Assembly: GCF_018320785.1 (NCBI RefSeq)
Contig: NC_054867.1
Span: forward strand, 18,143,355 to 18,207,354
DNA length: 64,000 nucleotides
Origin: Cheilinus undulatus
Taxonomy: Eukaryota > Chordata > Actinopteri > Labriformes > Labridae
Direction: 5' to 3'
A program made the position numbers and the translations under genes. Within the stretch, counting starts at the first letter, position 1. Every line of letters starts with the position of its first letter. The notes beneath the pieces are model-generated. The model did not search any database. It saw only the letters and a program-made list of their open reading frames with translations, and was not told the DNA's origin. Of this stretch, positions 59,201 through 64,000 are shown in pieces.

Positions 59201-61883
59201 TGATGCATGAAAAGGGTCTGTAGGCTATAGTCAGTTAGTGCTGAATATTTGACTTCAGTAGGTTGACACAACAGCACATTCGGTGAGACACTAAAGGTCA
59301 TCGTTTACTGTAGAAAGTGATTGTTTACAGTTTTCCTTTCCCACCTTCACTTTTTTCAGTTGACATTAAAATCGCTAAAATTTGCCAGACCCAAATTCTT
59401 TTGGCATAGGGCAGCTGTGGTTGAATATTCATGAGGGCGGACAGTTGGTGCCTTGTCCGTTTGCTTTTCTTATCAAACTAGAAATGCCTCGAACCATCAT
59501 GTCAGCCGCTCACAGAGAGTAATACAGCATGAAGCAGCTCAGTGTGCATCCAGGGAGAAAGGTGCTCAGGAGAAAAGGTAACTTTATGAAATCCAACATT
59601 AAACCAAAGGCTGTTGATTTAGGCTTTGTGTTGAAGCTCTACAACGGCCCTTATACAATGTCTTATCACTTAAAAAGACATTATGAGAAAATAATTGCCT
59701 TTGTCTTTATTCAGGGAGATGCTAAAAGGCTCTTTTAATTCTATAATTTATGGCTCGGTGCTATAGATCAGAACACAGCCACATAGAAATGAGAAATTTA
59801 TGGCTCTATCTCTGTGGTCTTATCTTTATAGGCTCTCTTAATATCCTGTCCTTTATTTAAAGTAGTCACTTTCATTGTTACTGGCTGGGAATACACCCAC
59901 TCTTATTGAATATGAGGATAAAGTTTGATAAAGTGGGCCATGAAGGCACACACTCTGCACAATGGTATTAGAATAAGCTGAATTATGATCCCGTCACCTG
60001 AATCCCACTTCACTGCTCTCCATGGGGGATAAAAGATGAAGAGATCCATGCCGGGGAAAAAATGGATATTTTGTGTTGAGTGGGAATAAAATATGCGAGC
60101 ATGACAGTGGAAAGGTCAGTTTCGTGAAGAGTGATGGCATAAAAGGCTTTAAAAAGACCTTATCTCTGTGTAGAAGCTGGGTGAAAAAAGCTGTGTGGCT
60201 GTATGTGAGGGGAAAAACAAGATTTAAGCTCTGAACCCGTGAAGCACCCGTAAGGTGCCACTCCACCACCACAACCATGAAAATCTGAGATTCACATATG
60301 TGAAGCTAGTGAGAGGGACAAAATTAAGAGCAGCATTTATGTGTTCAGGGTTTTACCTCATATTTCTTGACGATACTAGCGAAGGCCGGGTTTTTCCTGC
60401 AGCTCTCCTCCAGTAAAGACATGCTGCGATCATACTCTGAGATGTAGGTGTCAAACACACGGAAATCCTCCTGACGAGACAGGATGACATCCACCACCCT
60501 CTGGCTCTCCTCCCTGTGCAGACAGTAAAATCAGACACTATAAAAACATTTCAAGTAAAGTAAATGAAATGTTTTTTTAAGAACAAACCTCAATGTAAAA
60601 ATCCACTTTCTATCAAATACAATGCAACTATTAACTTTAACCAGCCATCTTCATCCGGAGTATTTGGCATCCTGAACTTTTGATATAAATGGTTGAGAGC
60701 CATCAGCATACCAAGACATTTTTGACAATGCTATGCTTCCAACTTTGTGGCTAATTTTGGGAAGGCCCTTTAATATTCCAATATGACCGTGTCCCAGTAC
60801 ACAAAGCAGGGACTATAAAAACTTGGTTTGATGAATTTGGTGTGGAGGAACCTGACTGGCTCGCACAGAGTCCTGACCTCATCGAGCACCTTCGGGATGA
60901 AAAAATTTGGCTATGCCGATAGTAAAAAGTACAAATAGGTAATATCAGCCTCTGTGCCATCTTCAGAGGTGGTAATAGAGGTGTTACAAAAGCAGAAACA
61001 GGATCAGCAGAGCCAGTGAACGCAGCGCTGTGTGTGTCGGCATATCTGACTTTGCAGGAGTTGAACCTGGGCCACTTGTGGGCCCAGTTACTGCAAGTTT
61101 TAACACTTCCGTTTGTAGTTATCCTGGCTATTTCTGCAGAACACAAGTGCACAATCCCTGGAGGTCAGAGTTTGGGGGATAAGAGGGATATTTCTTTCCT
61201 GCAAATGCATTTTTCTTTTTTTATTTACTTACATATACATATACATACACATATACATATACATATACGCTGGCTTTACATGGACTTTAGGTTAAGACTT
61301 TTTTACTTCAGTAAGCTAGCTTTTTGTTCTGTTTCCAAATCTCATGCTAAGCAAAGCCAGCTAACTGCCTTATATGGATTTTATAGACATAAGTGTCACA
61401 GTTTCCCTCTTAGTCCCTGCAAAAAGTTCAAAAAACCTTATGTGTATTCCTCAGAATATAAATATATCCTGTGAAGAATCAGCACTCCATCATGAATATG
61501 AAAAGAACAGGAGGTTAGCATGAATATTAAAGGGCACAGAGGTCTTTTAATAAGCTCTTCAGTGTAATGATGACAGCAGCTATACCGGGCTTTTTTTATT
61601 TGATCAATTAAAGCCATACCCAGAGTATCTTGACTACTGGATTATACTGGATTGGTCTTTCTGAGTTCTATATGTCTTTGCACATTTTGCCATAGCACAC
61701 TGACACCTGTAAATCCTTTGGTGTGTCTTACCACTGACTGACACGCTCCTCCAGCTCTGACAGGATGCTGCTGTGAAGGTTGTAGACCTGGGGGAGCACG
61801 CCCAGTATCTCTCCTAACCTCTGCTCCTCCAGGACAGGCTCCCCATCTTCACCCTCTGCCTCCATCGCTGCTGACCTGAAGTC
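35259..61883 (-). CDS. fgd5: FGD5-like RhoGEF (DH-PH-FYVE-PH), 5'-partial, 16 exons
   Basis: A guanine-nucleotide exchange factor of the FGD family, which activates Cdc42 through a DH-PH module and binds membranes through FYVE and PH domains. FGD5 itself is known from endothelial and blood stem cells. The exons, in transcript order, are 61732-61883, 60357-60513, 51918-52008, 49399-49449, 49144-49202, 48387-48458, 48171-48239, 42909-42992, 42733-42812, 42535-42631, 42251-42388, 40573-40675, 40345-40481, 38479-38607, 37989-38143 and 35259-35295. Every junction has GT donor and AG acceptor, and phases agree. They sum to 1611 nt, or 536 codons plus TAG. Domains: DH about residues 1-190, PH1 195-300, FYVE 325-390, PH2 435-535. 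The FYVE-linker-PH2 wording ([25 protein letters not shown]) is closest, from memory, to FGD5; FGD6 is the main alternative. The 5' exons lie beyond 64,000. Family assignment is very secure, the paralogue less so. Confidence 0.88.
35887..37006. mobile_element. Composite hAT-like MITE hosting the hairpin repeat
   Basis: The left end is CAGCGTTCATTTTGACAGC and the right end, reverse-complemented, is CAGTGTTAATTTTTTTGAC. Both are followed by TTTTAGTC-type subterminal motifs repeated through the element (36,040-36,290 and 36,960-36,985). The hairpin repeat is inserted at 36.31-36.89 kb. No transposase is present. Confidence 0.55.
36311..36888 (+). repeat. Hairpin-ended repeat, copy 1
   Basis: It starts with a perfect 20-bp inverted repeat (36311-36330 and 36334-36353, 3-nt loop). 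It then shares about 500 bp with the copy at 50.44-50.91 kb, including TTTGCAAAATGGATTCGCC. It contains an extra perfect 27-bp hairpin (36558-36584 / 36599-36625) absent from copy 2. It is embedded in a larger element spanning about 35,887-37,006. Family not named. Confidence 0.8.
37119..37749 (+). mobile_element. Tc1-like transposase 3' fragment
   Basis: The plus strand encodes the C-terminal half of a Tc1-type transposase: the [11 protein letters not shown] motif with the second catalytic Asp at about 37415-37450, then [17 protein letters not shown], where the catalytic Glu of the PIEHLW motif is Gly. Several stops are present. The 3' terminus TTAATAAAGTGGCCGGTGAG (about 37725-37744, running on to 37749) is the inverted-repeat end of a very common fish Tc1 family. 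The left half and left terminus are missing, and the 37,119 boundary is approximate. Confidence 0.85.
37859..37930 (+). tRNA. tRNA-Glu (anticodon CTC), copy 1
   Basis: A 72-nt cloverleaf. The acceptor stem is TCCCTGG paired with the 3' CAGGGA region. The anticodon stem CGGCG/CGCCG encloses a CTCTCAC loop with anticodon CTC at 37892-37894. The T arm contains the B-box GGTTCGATTCC. CCA is not encoded, as expected for a eukaryotic nuclear tRNA. A TTTTT run follows within 10 nt and can serve as the Pol III terminator. It lies in the last fgd5 intron, on the opposite strand to fgd5. Confidence 0.97.
37989..38143 (-). CDS. fgd5: fgd5 exon: PH2 second half
   Basis: This exon has 51 codons plus 2 nt. 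It encodes [17 protein letters not shown], a Glu/Gly loop, then [17 protein letters not shown]. It matches the FGD PH2 core almost word for word. The acceptor is CTTCAG and the donor GTAGGC. The split Arg codon joins the terminal exon. Confidence 0.95.
38479..38607 (-). CDS. fgd5: fgd5 exon: PH2 first strands
   Basis: This exon has 43 codons in phase 0-0. It encodes [19 protein letters not shown], then [11 protein letters not shown]. This is the start of the C-terminal PH domain, with the conserved basic turn and the K(R/H)WK(R/K)LWF(V/L) strand. The acceptor is CAG above 38607 and the donor is GTGAGG. Confidence 0.94.
38830..38901 (+). tRNA. tRNA-Glu (anticodon CTC), copy 2
   Basis: Identical over 72 nt to the copy 971 bp upstream, with the same A and B boxes and CTC anticodon. 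The flanks differ, so the copies share only the tRNA body. Downstream there is only a TTT in the first bases (CACCTTTATT), a weaker Pol III terminator than copy 1 has. It sits in the fgd5 intron between the linker and PH2 exons, antisense to that gene. Confidence 0.97.
40345..40481 (-). CDS. fgd5: fgd5 exon: FYVE-PH2 linker
   Basis: This exon has 2 nt plus 45 codons. It is a Ser-rich linker with the recognisable core [18 protein letters not shown] and a basic Ser/Thr tail. FGD5 has an equivalent linker (SSVFQSI.PS..KK) between FYVE and PH2, which is one reason for preferring FGD5. The acceptor is CATAG and the donor GTGGGC. Confidence 0.85.
40573..40675 (-). CDS. fgd5: fgd5 exon: FYVE zinc finger, second half
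   Basis: This exon has 34 codons plus 1 nt. It encodes [19 protein letters not shown], then a segment with CDHC and a basic RKR tail. It supplies the last two zinc-ligand pairs (CRAC and CDHC), so all eight Cys ligands are present across the two exons. The YPLKYLKD string is a strong FGD5/6 marker. The acceptor is TACAG and the donor GTGAAT. Confidence 0.95.
41178..42140 (+). mobile_element. hAT-family remnant with BED zinc finger
   Basis: The plus strand at about 41,415-41,515 encodes [14 protein letters not shown] then [10 protein letters not shown], the C-x2-C...H-x4-H pattern of a BED finger found at the N-terminus of hAT transposases. Stops and frameshifts surround it. The edges carry TAATGTTACGCGTTAC (left) and GTAATGTATTACTTTTTTGA (right), typical subterminal sequences of fish hAT elements. 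The rest of the transposase is absent. A fragment of another repeat is embedded at 41,994-42,075. Confidence 0.6.
41994..42075 (-). repeat. Fragment of the hairpin-ended repeat
   Basis: About 80 bp is reverse-complementary to the CG-rich part of the copies at 36.7 and 50.8 kb (AGTACTGCCCCTCGTCGCTG read on the minus strand). It lies within the hAT remnant. Confidence 0.7.
42251..42388 (-). CDS. fgd5: fgd5 exon: FYVE zinc finger, first half
   Basis: This exon has 46 codons in phase 0-0. It encodes the approach to [20 protein letters not shown], then the basic signature [10 protein letters not shown]. This gives the first two zinc-ligand pairs (CMNC and CNAC) and the R(R/K)HHCxxCG phosphoinositide-binding motif. 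The usual N-terminal WxxD of FYVE fingers is replaced by VPVSH. The acceptor is CACAG and the donor GTCAGT. Confidence 0.95.
42535..42631 (-). CDS. fgd5: fgd5 exon: PH1 C-terminal helix
   Basis: This exon has 1 nt plus 32 codons. It encodes [16 protein letters not shown], then a low-conservation tail. The ERxxWxxxLxxAI pattern is the C-terminal PH helix with its invariant Trp. The acceptor is CTGCAG and the donor GTAAGA. Confidence 0.92.
42733..42812 (-). CDS. fgd5: fgd5 exon: PH1 middle
   Basis: This exon has 26 codons plus 2 nt. It starts [17 protein letters not shown] and continues to TLSA. The VS(R/K)P motif after the fourth PH strand is shared by FGD proteins. The acceptor is AACAG and the donor GTGAGC. 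The Ser codon is split with the next exon. Confidence 0.92.
42909..42992 (-). CDS. fgd5: fgd5 exon: PH1 strands 3-4
   Basis: This exon has 28 codons in phase 0-0. It encodes [19 protein letters not shown], followed by a strand ending in SGMK. FGD proteins have the same FND(I/V)LLYT.P...G.YRLKN pattern. The donor is GTAAAC and the acceptor AATAG. The intron before it (42,993-48,170) contains two Tc1 relics, one of them with a nested MITE. Confidence 0.94.
43010..44740. other. fgd5 intron, no feature recognised
   Basis: Intronic sequence with C/T-rich stretches near 43,850-43,920 and a CTC-repeat near 44,340. No exon of fgd5 or another gene is supported. Confidence 0.55.
44749..45700 (-). mobile_element. 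Tc1-like transposon relic, minus strand
   Basis: The left end carries CAGTGCCTATAAATG (44747-44761). Minus-strand frames encode an N-terminal helix-turn-helix segment (45,393-45,602; [20 protein letters not shown]) and the central catalytic region (44,901-45,228; [17 protein letters not shown]). Frames are broken between them. The right terminus is too decayed to place exactly. The same subfamily occurs at 54.2-54.9 kb and from 63,149. Confidence 0.8.
46407..46495. repeat. Fragment of the AGGGGCGG-ended repeat
   Basis: CAAGGGCGGTTTTAGTAATT and CCCCATTTAGTTAAAAGCAA match the repeat starting at 13,694 (CCCAATTTAACTAAAAGCAG). It abuts the Tc1 relic at about 46,490. Confidence 0.45.
46490..48118 (-). 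mobile_element. Tc1-like transposon relic carrying a nested MITE
   Basis: The right terminus GGAATTGGGGTTGTA ends at 48118; its reverse complement is a common teleost Tc1-family end (TACAACCCCAATTCC). Minus-strand coding pieces, 5' to 3', are an N-terminal region at 47,700-47,955, a middle segment at 47,427-47,630 ([10 protein letters not shown]) and a catalytic segment at 46,482-46,688 ([20 protein letters not shown], second catalytic Asp). Many stops and frameshifts occur. The middle is interrupted by a hAT-type MITE at 46,996-47,309. The left terminus is not clear. Confidence 0.75.
46996..47309. mobile_element. hAT-type MITE nested in a Tc1 relic
   Basis: The terminal inverted repeats are AGTGGTTCCCAACC (left) and GGTTGGGAACCAAGGC (right). 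Flanking 8-mers AATAGAGA and AATAGAGC (46988-46995, 47310-47317) match at 7 of 8 positions, as expected for a hAT target duplication. It contains no coding capacity. Confidence 0.7.
48171..48239 (-). CDS. fgd5: fgd5 exon: PH1 first strands
   Basis: This exon has 23 codons in phase 0-0. It encodes [14 protein letters not shown], then a basic turn and RHLFL: the first two beta strands of PH1, matching the FGD motif KEGTLMKV. The acceptor is GACAG and the donor GTAAGG. The internal ATG is not a start, because the upstream exons join in frame. Confidence 0.94.
48387..48458 (-). CDS. fgd5: fgd5 exon: DH-PH1 junction
   Basis: This exon has 24 codons in phase 0-0. It encodes [15 protein letters not shown] followed by a basic stretch ending in LLKPGR. 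FGD proteins have the same ENLLRLV...LL.PGR junction before PH1. The donor is GTGAGC and the acceptor CTCAG. Confidence 0.94.
49144..49202 (-). CDS. fgd5: fgd5 exon: last DH helix
   Basis: This exon has 2 nt plus 19 codons. It encodes [19 protein letters not shown], corresponding to the family pattern A..(V/L)..(V/A)..AN..(I/L)(K/R). The acceptor is TTGCAG and the donor GTGAGT. It ends in phase 0. Confidence 0.92.
49399..49449 (-). CDS. fgd5: fgd5 exon: DH C-terminal segment 1
   Basis: A short exon of 51 nt (2 nt, 16 codons, 1 nt). It encodes [16 protein letters not shown], the loop and helix after the DH core. The acceptor is CCAG and the donor GTAAAC. The frame is continuous with both neighbours, with Asp split at one end and Ala at the other. 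Confidence 0.9.
50230..50255. repeat. (ACAA)n microsatellite
   Basis: Repeated ACAA units within an A-rich stretch in an fgd5 intron. Confidence 0.9.
50387..51606. mobile_element. Inverted-repeat element hosting hairpin repeat copy 2
   Basis: Ends GGTGACCAGACATCCCC (left) and ACATCCCCAGTTTTCAC...TCTGGTCACC (right) are inverted relative to each other. The intervening DNA is AT-rich and non-coding apart from the inserted hairpin repeat. Class uncertain; hAT-like by structure only. Confidence 0.45.
50444..50907 (+). repeat. Hairpin-ended repeat, copy 2
   Basis: Same family and orientation as the copy at 36.3 kb. It opens with CCAGATGGATTTGTGT and, after 1 nt, the near-complement ending CCATCTGG. 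It ends at GCAAGGTTA. It sits inside another element whose inverted ends are GGTGACCAGACATCCCC (about 50,387) and CATCCCC...TCTGGTCACC (about 51,570-51,604). Confidence 0.8.
51918..52008 (-). CDS. fgd5: fgd5 exon: DH core with [11 protein letters not shown] motif
   Basis: This exon has 30 codons plus 1 nt. It encodes the most conserved DH helix ([15 protein letters not shown]), equivalent to the family consensus KPVQRLPxYxLLLxD that contacts the GTPase. The usual PVQR reads VIVR here, so the consensus proline is replaced. The donor is GTAACA and the acceptor GCAG. The split Asp codon joins correctly to the next exon. Confidence 0.92.
52466..52757. mobile_element. MITE ending CAGTGCATCCCTA
   Basis: The right end GCATCAGTGCATCCCTAG and the left AAGAGATGCATCAATTG are partial inverses. 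The body is rich in CTGAT/ATCAG motifs such as GCTGATATCC and GGCCGATTAGG. Non-coding. Confidence 0.4.
53661..54182. mobile_element. MITE with CAAGGGCTGG / CCGCCCCT ends
   Basis: The left CAAGGGCTGGTTTAAATGAC and the right TGGGACATAATGCCGCCCCT are roughly inverted (AGGGGCGG-type end). Related left ends occur at 13,694 (CAGGGGCGGTTCCAG) and 46,407 (CAAGGGCGGTTTTAG). Non-coding and AT-rich. Confidence 0.35.
54225..54902 (-). mobile_element. Internally deleted Tc1-like copy
   Basis: The minus strand encodes the conserved block [20 protein letters not shown] fused directly to element-leader sequence. The helix-turn-helix region is missing, so this is an internal deletion derivative of the family at 44.7 and 63.1 kb. 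The right side (54,720-54,900) matches the subterminal inverted-repeat region of those copies (GGGGGTGAATATTTATGCA). Terminal CAGTG ends are lost. Confidence 0.75.
54903..56584. other. fgd5 large intron, no gene
   Basis: Intronic DNA with the GGA repeat and C/T-rich stretches. Several overlapping frames near 55.5-56.3 kb are chance frames in this less AT-rich stretch. Confidence 0.5.
55251..55276. repeat. (GGA)n microsatellite
   Basis: More than eight GGA units in the large fgd5 intron. On the minus strand it encodes a short proline run in an open frame, which is incidental. Confidence 0.95.
56585..56790. mobile_element. Terminal fragment of a Tc1-family repeat
   Basis: TGTCCCAACTTTTCTGAAAC followed by GTTGCTGGCATCAAATTC, and a closing block GTGTCCCAACTTCTTTTTGG, are the subterminal and terminal parts of the family whose other end is at 48,118. 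No coding sequence remains. Confidence 0.6.
57915..58535. mobile_element. Two RTE-type LINE 3' tails in direct repeat
   Basis: ATTAGCCCTATCTCCCAATA...CTGGATCCAGAC occurs at about 57,929 and again at about 58,277. The second copy continues into the RTE-like 3' end AAATCCGTCCATGACTTTTT and a CAAACCAACAAACC tail. The intervening 240 bp is GC-richer and unassigned. No RT coding remains. Confidence 0.6.
58536..60356. other. fgd5 large intron, repeat-poor stretch
   Basis: Little repeat content is recognised. 59,400-59,760 and 59,990-60,290 look like unique sequence and could include conserved non-coding elements, which cannot be judged without comparison to other fish. Confidence 0.4.
60357..60513 (-). 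CDS. fgd5: fgd5 exon: central DH helices
   Basis: This exon has 1 nt plus 52 codons, completing the TGG codon split with the previous exon. It encodes the middle of the DH domain, with the family pattern of a conserved F..Y..Y...YD.S...L motif ([16 protein letters not shown]). The donor is GTAAAA and the acceptor GCACAG. It is followed by an intron of about 8.3 kb (52,009-60,356), the largest seen in this gene, which contains MITEs, a Tc1 relic and an RTE tail. Confidence 0.92.
60660..60905 (+). mobile_element. Tc1 transposase fragment
   Basis: The plus strand carries a short decayed piece of a Tc1 transposase: [20 protein letters not shown] then AQSPDL and IEHL, the region around the second Asp and the Glu motif. 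Frames shift at the start of the segment. It lies in the intron following the first visible fgd5 exon (61732-61883). Confidence 0.7.
61231..61268. repeat. (ACATAT)n microsatellite
   Basis: Imperfect ATACAT/ACATAC repeats in the intron following the first visible fgd5 exon. Confidence 0.9.
61732..61883 (-). CDS. fgd5: fgd5 exon: start of the visible DH domain
   Basis: This exon has 50 codons plus 2 nt. The acceptor is TAG just above 61883 and the donor is GTAAGA just below 61732. It ends in the DH signature of a helix with leucines and acidic residues ([16 protein letters not shown]), matching the FGD pattern in which the first DH helices end in LEERLxxW. The reading frame begins in phase 0, so at least one earlier coding exon (with the GEF initiation helix and the long FGD5 N-terminus) must lie to the right of the window. 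The acidic stretch at residues 8-17 is specific to this protein. Confidence 0.9.
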
Positions 61884-63148
61884 CTACAATGGAGAGGGAA
61901 AAACAGGATAAGTGAGGAGAGACTTAAGTGCCAAAGTGTGACAAACAAAAAGATTGTTAGAGGAGGAAGGGAGGGAGGGCAGGAGACATGAAAAAGCATG
62001 GAGGAATGAGGAAAGACGAGGGGGAGAAAAATGGAAGGAAGGAAGGTCAGATCCTCCTAAACATCCTTCCTGCCCCCCTCCCTTCAAATCACCTCAGTGC
62101 CTCATCCCCACTTTGGGCTCTGTTCAGGCATTCAGGAAAGGCGGCACTGCTTGTTACACACCAGGTGTTATTGCATAATGACCTTGGTTTTCTATGACAC
62201 AATGCTGTTTAGTGCATAGCCCCCATTTTTTCATGTTTCTGTTGGCAAAAAACCTGAAAGTTCACTGATATACAGAGAGTTCTGGCCTTTGGAAGTCCAT
62301 TCAGCACAAATGAAATATCAGAACAGCATAAATAGCTGCAGTGTCAGAGACTAAGTAGACCAACATCAGGAATTATGGGAGTAAAGAGGCAGAAAGAAGG
62401 TTATTTCTCTACTCAGCAAAGGAAGACAAAAATTGCTGAAAGCAGGTGAATCATAGGAGGTGTCAACCTGTTTTCTCTGACAAAGTAATGTCATATATAA
62501 AGCTTCAGTTTGCTTCTGTTAAAGATAAATGTTTGGAGTGAGTAAAGCACAGACATAAAACAAATAGAGTCATCCCAATTGGCGGAGAGATAACGTGGTG
62601 ACACTCTGTGCTCCAGAACATATCGTTCATCATGCACAATCGATCGCTTATGAATTAACATTCATCACGTCTGCTGGGGAGCAGAACAGCTACTTTAACA
62701 ACTCGGGTTGTAACTGTCTCTGAGGTTACACACAAACTCACACATGTACGCACACGCTCAGATCTGTGAATGGAGACAGCTTTACTCTCAATTTCACCCT
62801 TACACTCCACTTTATCCCGATTTTCCTCACGAAAGGCAGGTCAAGAAGCAATGTTAAGCAGTCGGTTGAGCAGCCAGTCATGCTTGGTCATAACTCAGCT
62901 CAGAGAATCTGTTCACATATCAAAGGTTATGAATGAGAAAAAATAATAAGTCTGAGGCTCACATGTAGCTGTTAAAGGGAAAGGCCTTCAGAAGAGGAGC
63001 ACGGCCTCCCTTCCTATGTGGACACAGGGTCTGGAAATTCTTTGTATTCTTGTTATTCCTTATCAAACAATGGAACAATAGCTCATGTGTACCTCTCACT
63101 TAACACTCCTGCTGCTGTTATTTCTTCCCTAAACTACGTGTGTTTGCA
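61884..63148. other. fgd5 intron upstream of the first visible exon
   Basis: Searched on the minus strand for the preceding DH exon; none was found before the Tc1 element at 63,149. The 62,560-62,720 stretch appears to be unique sequence. Confidence 0.5.
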
Positions 63149-64000
63149 CAGTGCCTATAAGAACTAACACCCCCTTGGATATTTTACCCTTTATTGATTT
63201 AATAAATCACTCGTGGCCAATATAAATTTGCTTTTTTAACAACTTTTTTTTTTTTTTTTTTTTACAAAAAAACCCTCTTTATTTCAGTGTGGAAACAAAT
63301 GTCTACAAAGTAATGTCAATGAAATAAAAAATATGTAATGTAAAATAAGTGGCTGCATAAATATTCACCCCCTTTAAAGTGACTGACCTAATTCAACAGA
63401 GGTCCAATCAATTGGTGCTAATCTCACAATCAGTGAAATGAGGATCACCTGAGTGCAGTGAATGTGTCTCAAGTGATTGTAGTATAAACATACCAGTGTC
63501 TGGAGGATCCAGTCACTGATTAGTCAGTATCCCTGGCTACCATTACACCATGATGACAAAAGAACACTCCAAGAAACTCAGAGAAAAGGTTTTTGAAAAG
63601 TATAAGCCAGGGGATGCATACAAAAATATCTAAGGCACCATTATCAAGAAATGGAATTGATACAACACATATTTGAATCTGACTGTGAAAGAAGGAGACT
63701 AGTGAGAGAGGCCACCAAGACACCTACGACTACTCTGAAGGAGTTACAAACTTCAGCAGCTGAGATGGGAGAGACTCTGCATACAACAACTGTTGCTGGG
63801 GTTCTTCACCAGACAAAAAGTTATGGGTGAGTTGCAAAGAGAAAGCCACTGTTGAAGAAAAATCAAATTAAATCTGGACAAGAGTTCACCAAGAGGCATG
63901 TGGGAGACTCCATGGTCATGTGGAAGAAAGTTTTTTGGTTTGATGAGACCAAGATGGTGCTTTTTGGCCATCAGACAAGACACTATGTCTGGAACAGAGG
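63149..64000 (+). mobile_element. Tc1-like transposon, cut by the window end
   Basis: It starts CAGTGCCTATAAGAAC at 63149, followed by a subterminal region including a 20-T run (63,244-63,263). A decayed plus-strand transposase begins near 63,550 and runs to the edge, including FGHQTRHYVW near 63,965-63,995. Stops interrupt it. It is the same subfamily as the copies at 44.7 and 54.2 kb. The 3' half lies outside the window. Confidence 0.8.

Noticed and set aside
61016..61474. 152-codon plus-strand open frame
   Set aside because: It runs into the ACATAT microsatellite and has no recognisable domain, so it is a chance frame in an fgd5 intron.
1..64000. CRISPR arrays, operons, phage or plasmid features
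   Set aside because: No regularly spaced direct repeats, ribosome-binding sites or compact co-directional genes. The intron-exon structure and repeats are vertebrate.

Overview
The window is vertebrate nuclear DNA, almost certainly from a ray-finned (teleost) fish. Coding sequence is in short exons bounded by GT/AG introns. The intergenic and intronic DNA is AT-rich and full of teleost-type repeats: several degraded Tc1-like transposons, hAT-type elements and MITEs, RTE and other LINE fragments, and a Gypsy-like solo LTR. There is no operon structure, prokaryotic gene or CRISPR array. Most open frames over 60 codons are chance frames or transposon debris.

Layout. 1-13,250 is gene-poor, repeat-bearing DNA. 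At 13,253-13,490 there is what looks like a minus-strand promoter and non-coding first exon, with a perfect CRE (TGACGTCA) and a GTAAGT donor. 13.7-22.9 kb is mostly intergenic, with a LINE reverse-transcriptase remnant at 19.5-20.5 kb and one unidentified exon-like segment at 17,147-17,233. A GC-rich putative promoter/first exon on the plus strand lies at 22.9-23.1 kb, followed by a Tc1 relic (24,132-25,750).

From 25,907 to 32,848, plus-strand exons encode pieces of a laminin beta chain: part of a laminin-EGF module and five coiled-coil segments. One exon carries an in-frame TAG, the LE exon has lost a conserved cysteine, the middle of the coiled coil and the C-terminal exon are not seen, and a Gypsy-like solo LTR plus LINE fragments sit in the introns. 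I read it as a decaying laminin beta gene. 28.0-30.3 kb, inside its large intron, holds an unresolved pair of duplicated sequence blocks.

The main gene is FGD5-like (FYVE, RhoGEF and PH domain protein) on the minus strand, from 61,883 down to its stop at 35,259. Sixteen exons join in a consistent phase to give 536 residues: most of the DH domain, PH1, FYVE, linker and PH2, ending in a natural stop. Its 5' exons lie beyond the right edge. Its likely 3' UTR runs to about 33.76 kb and converges on the laminin relic. Two identical tRNA-Glu(CTC) genes lie in its last introns on the opposite strand. The introns also hold Tc1 relics, nested MITEs, a hAT remnant with a BED zinc finger, RTE tails, and two near-full copies plus one fragment of a hairpin-ended repeat.

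I found no convincing new multi-gene system. The points most worth checking are the status of the laminin gene, a perfect 27-bp hairpin created inside one repeat copy, the intronic antisense tRNA pair, and the two orphan promoter/first-exon candidates.
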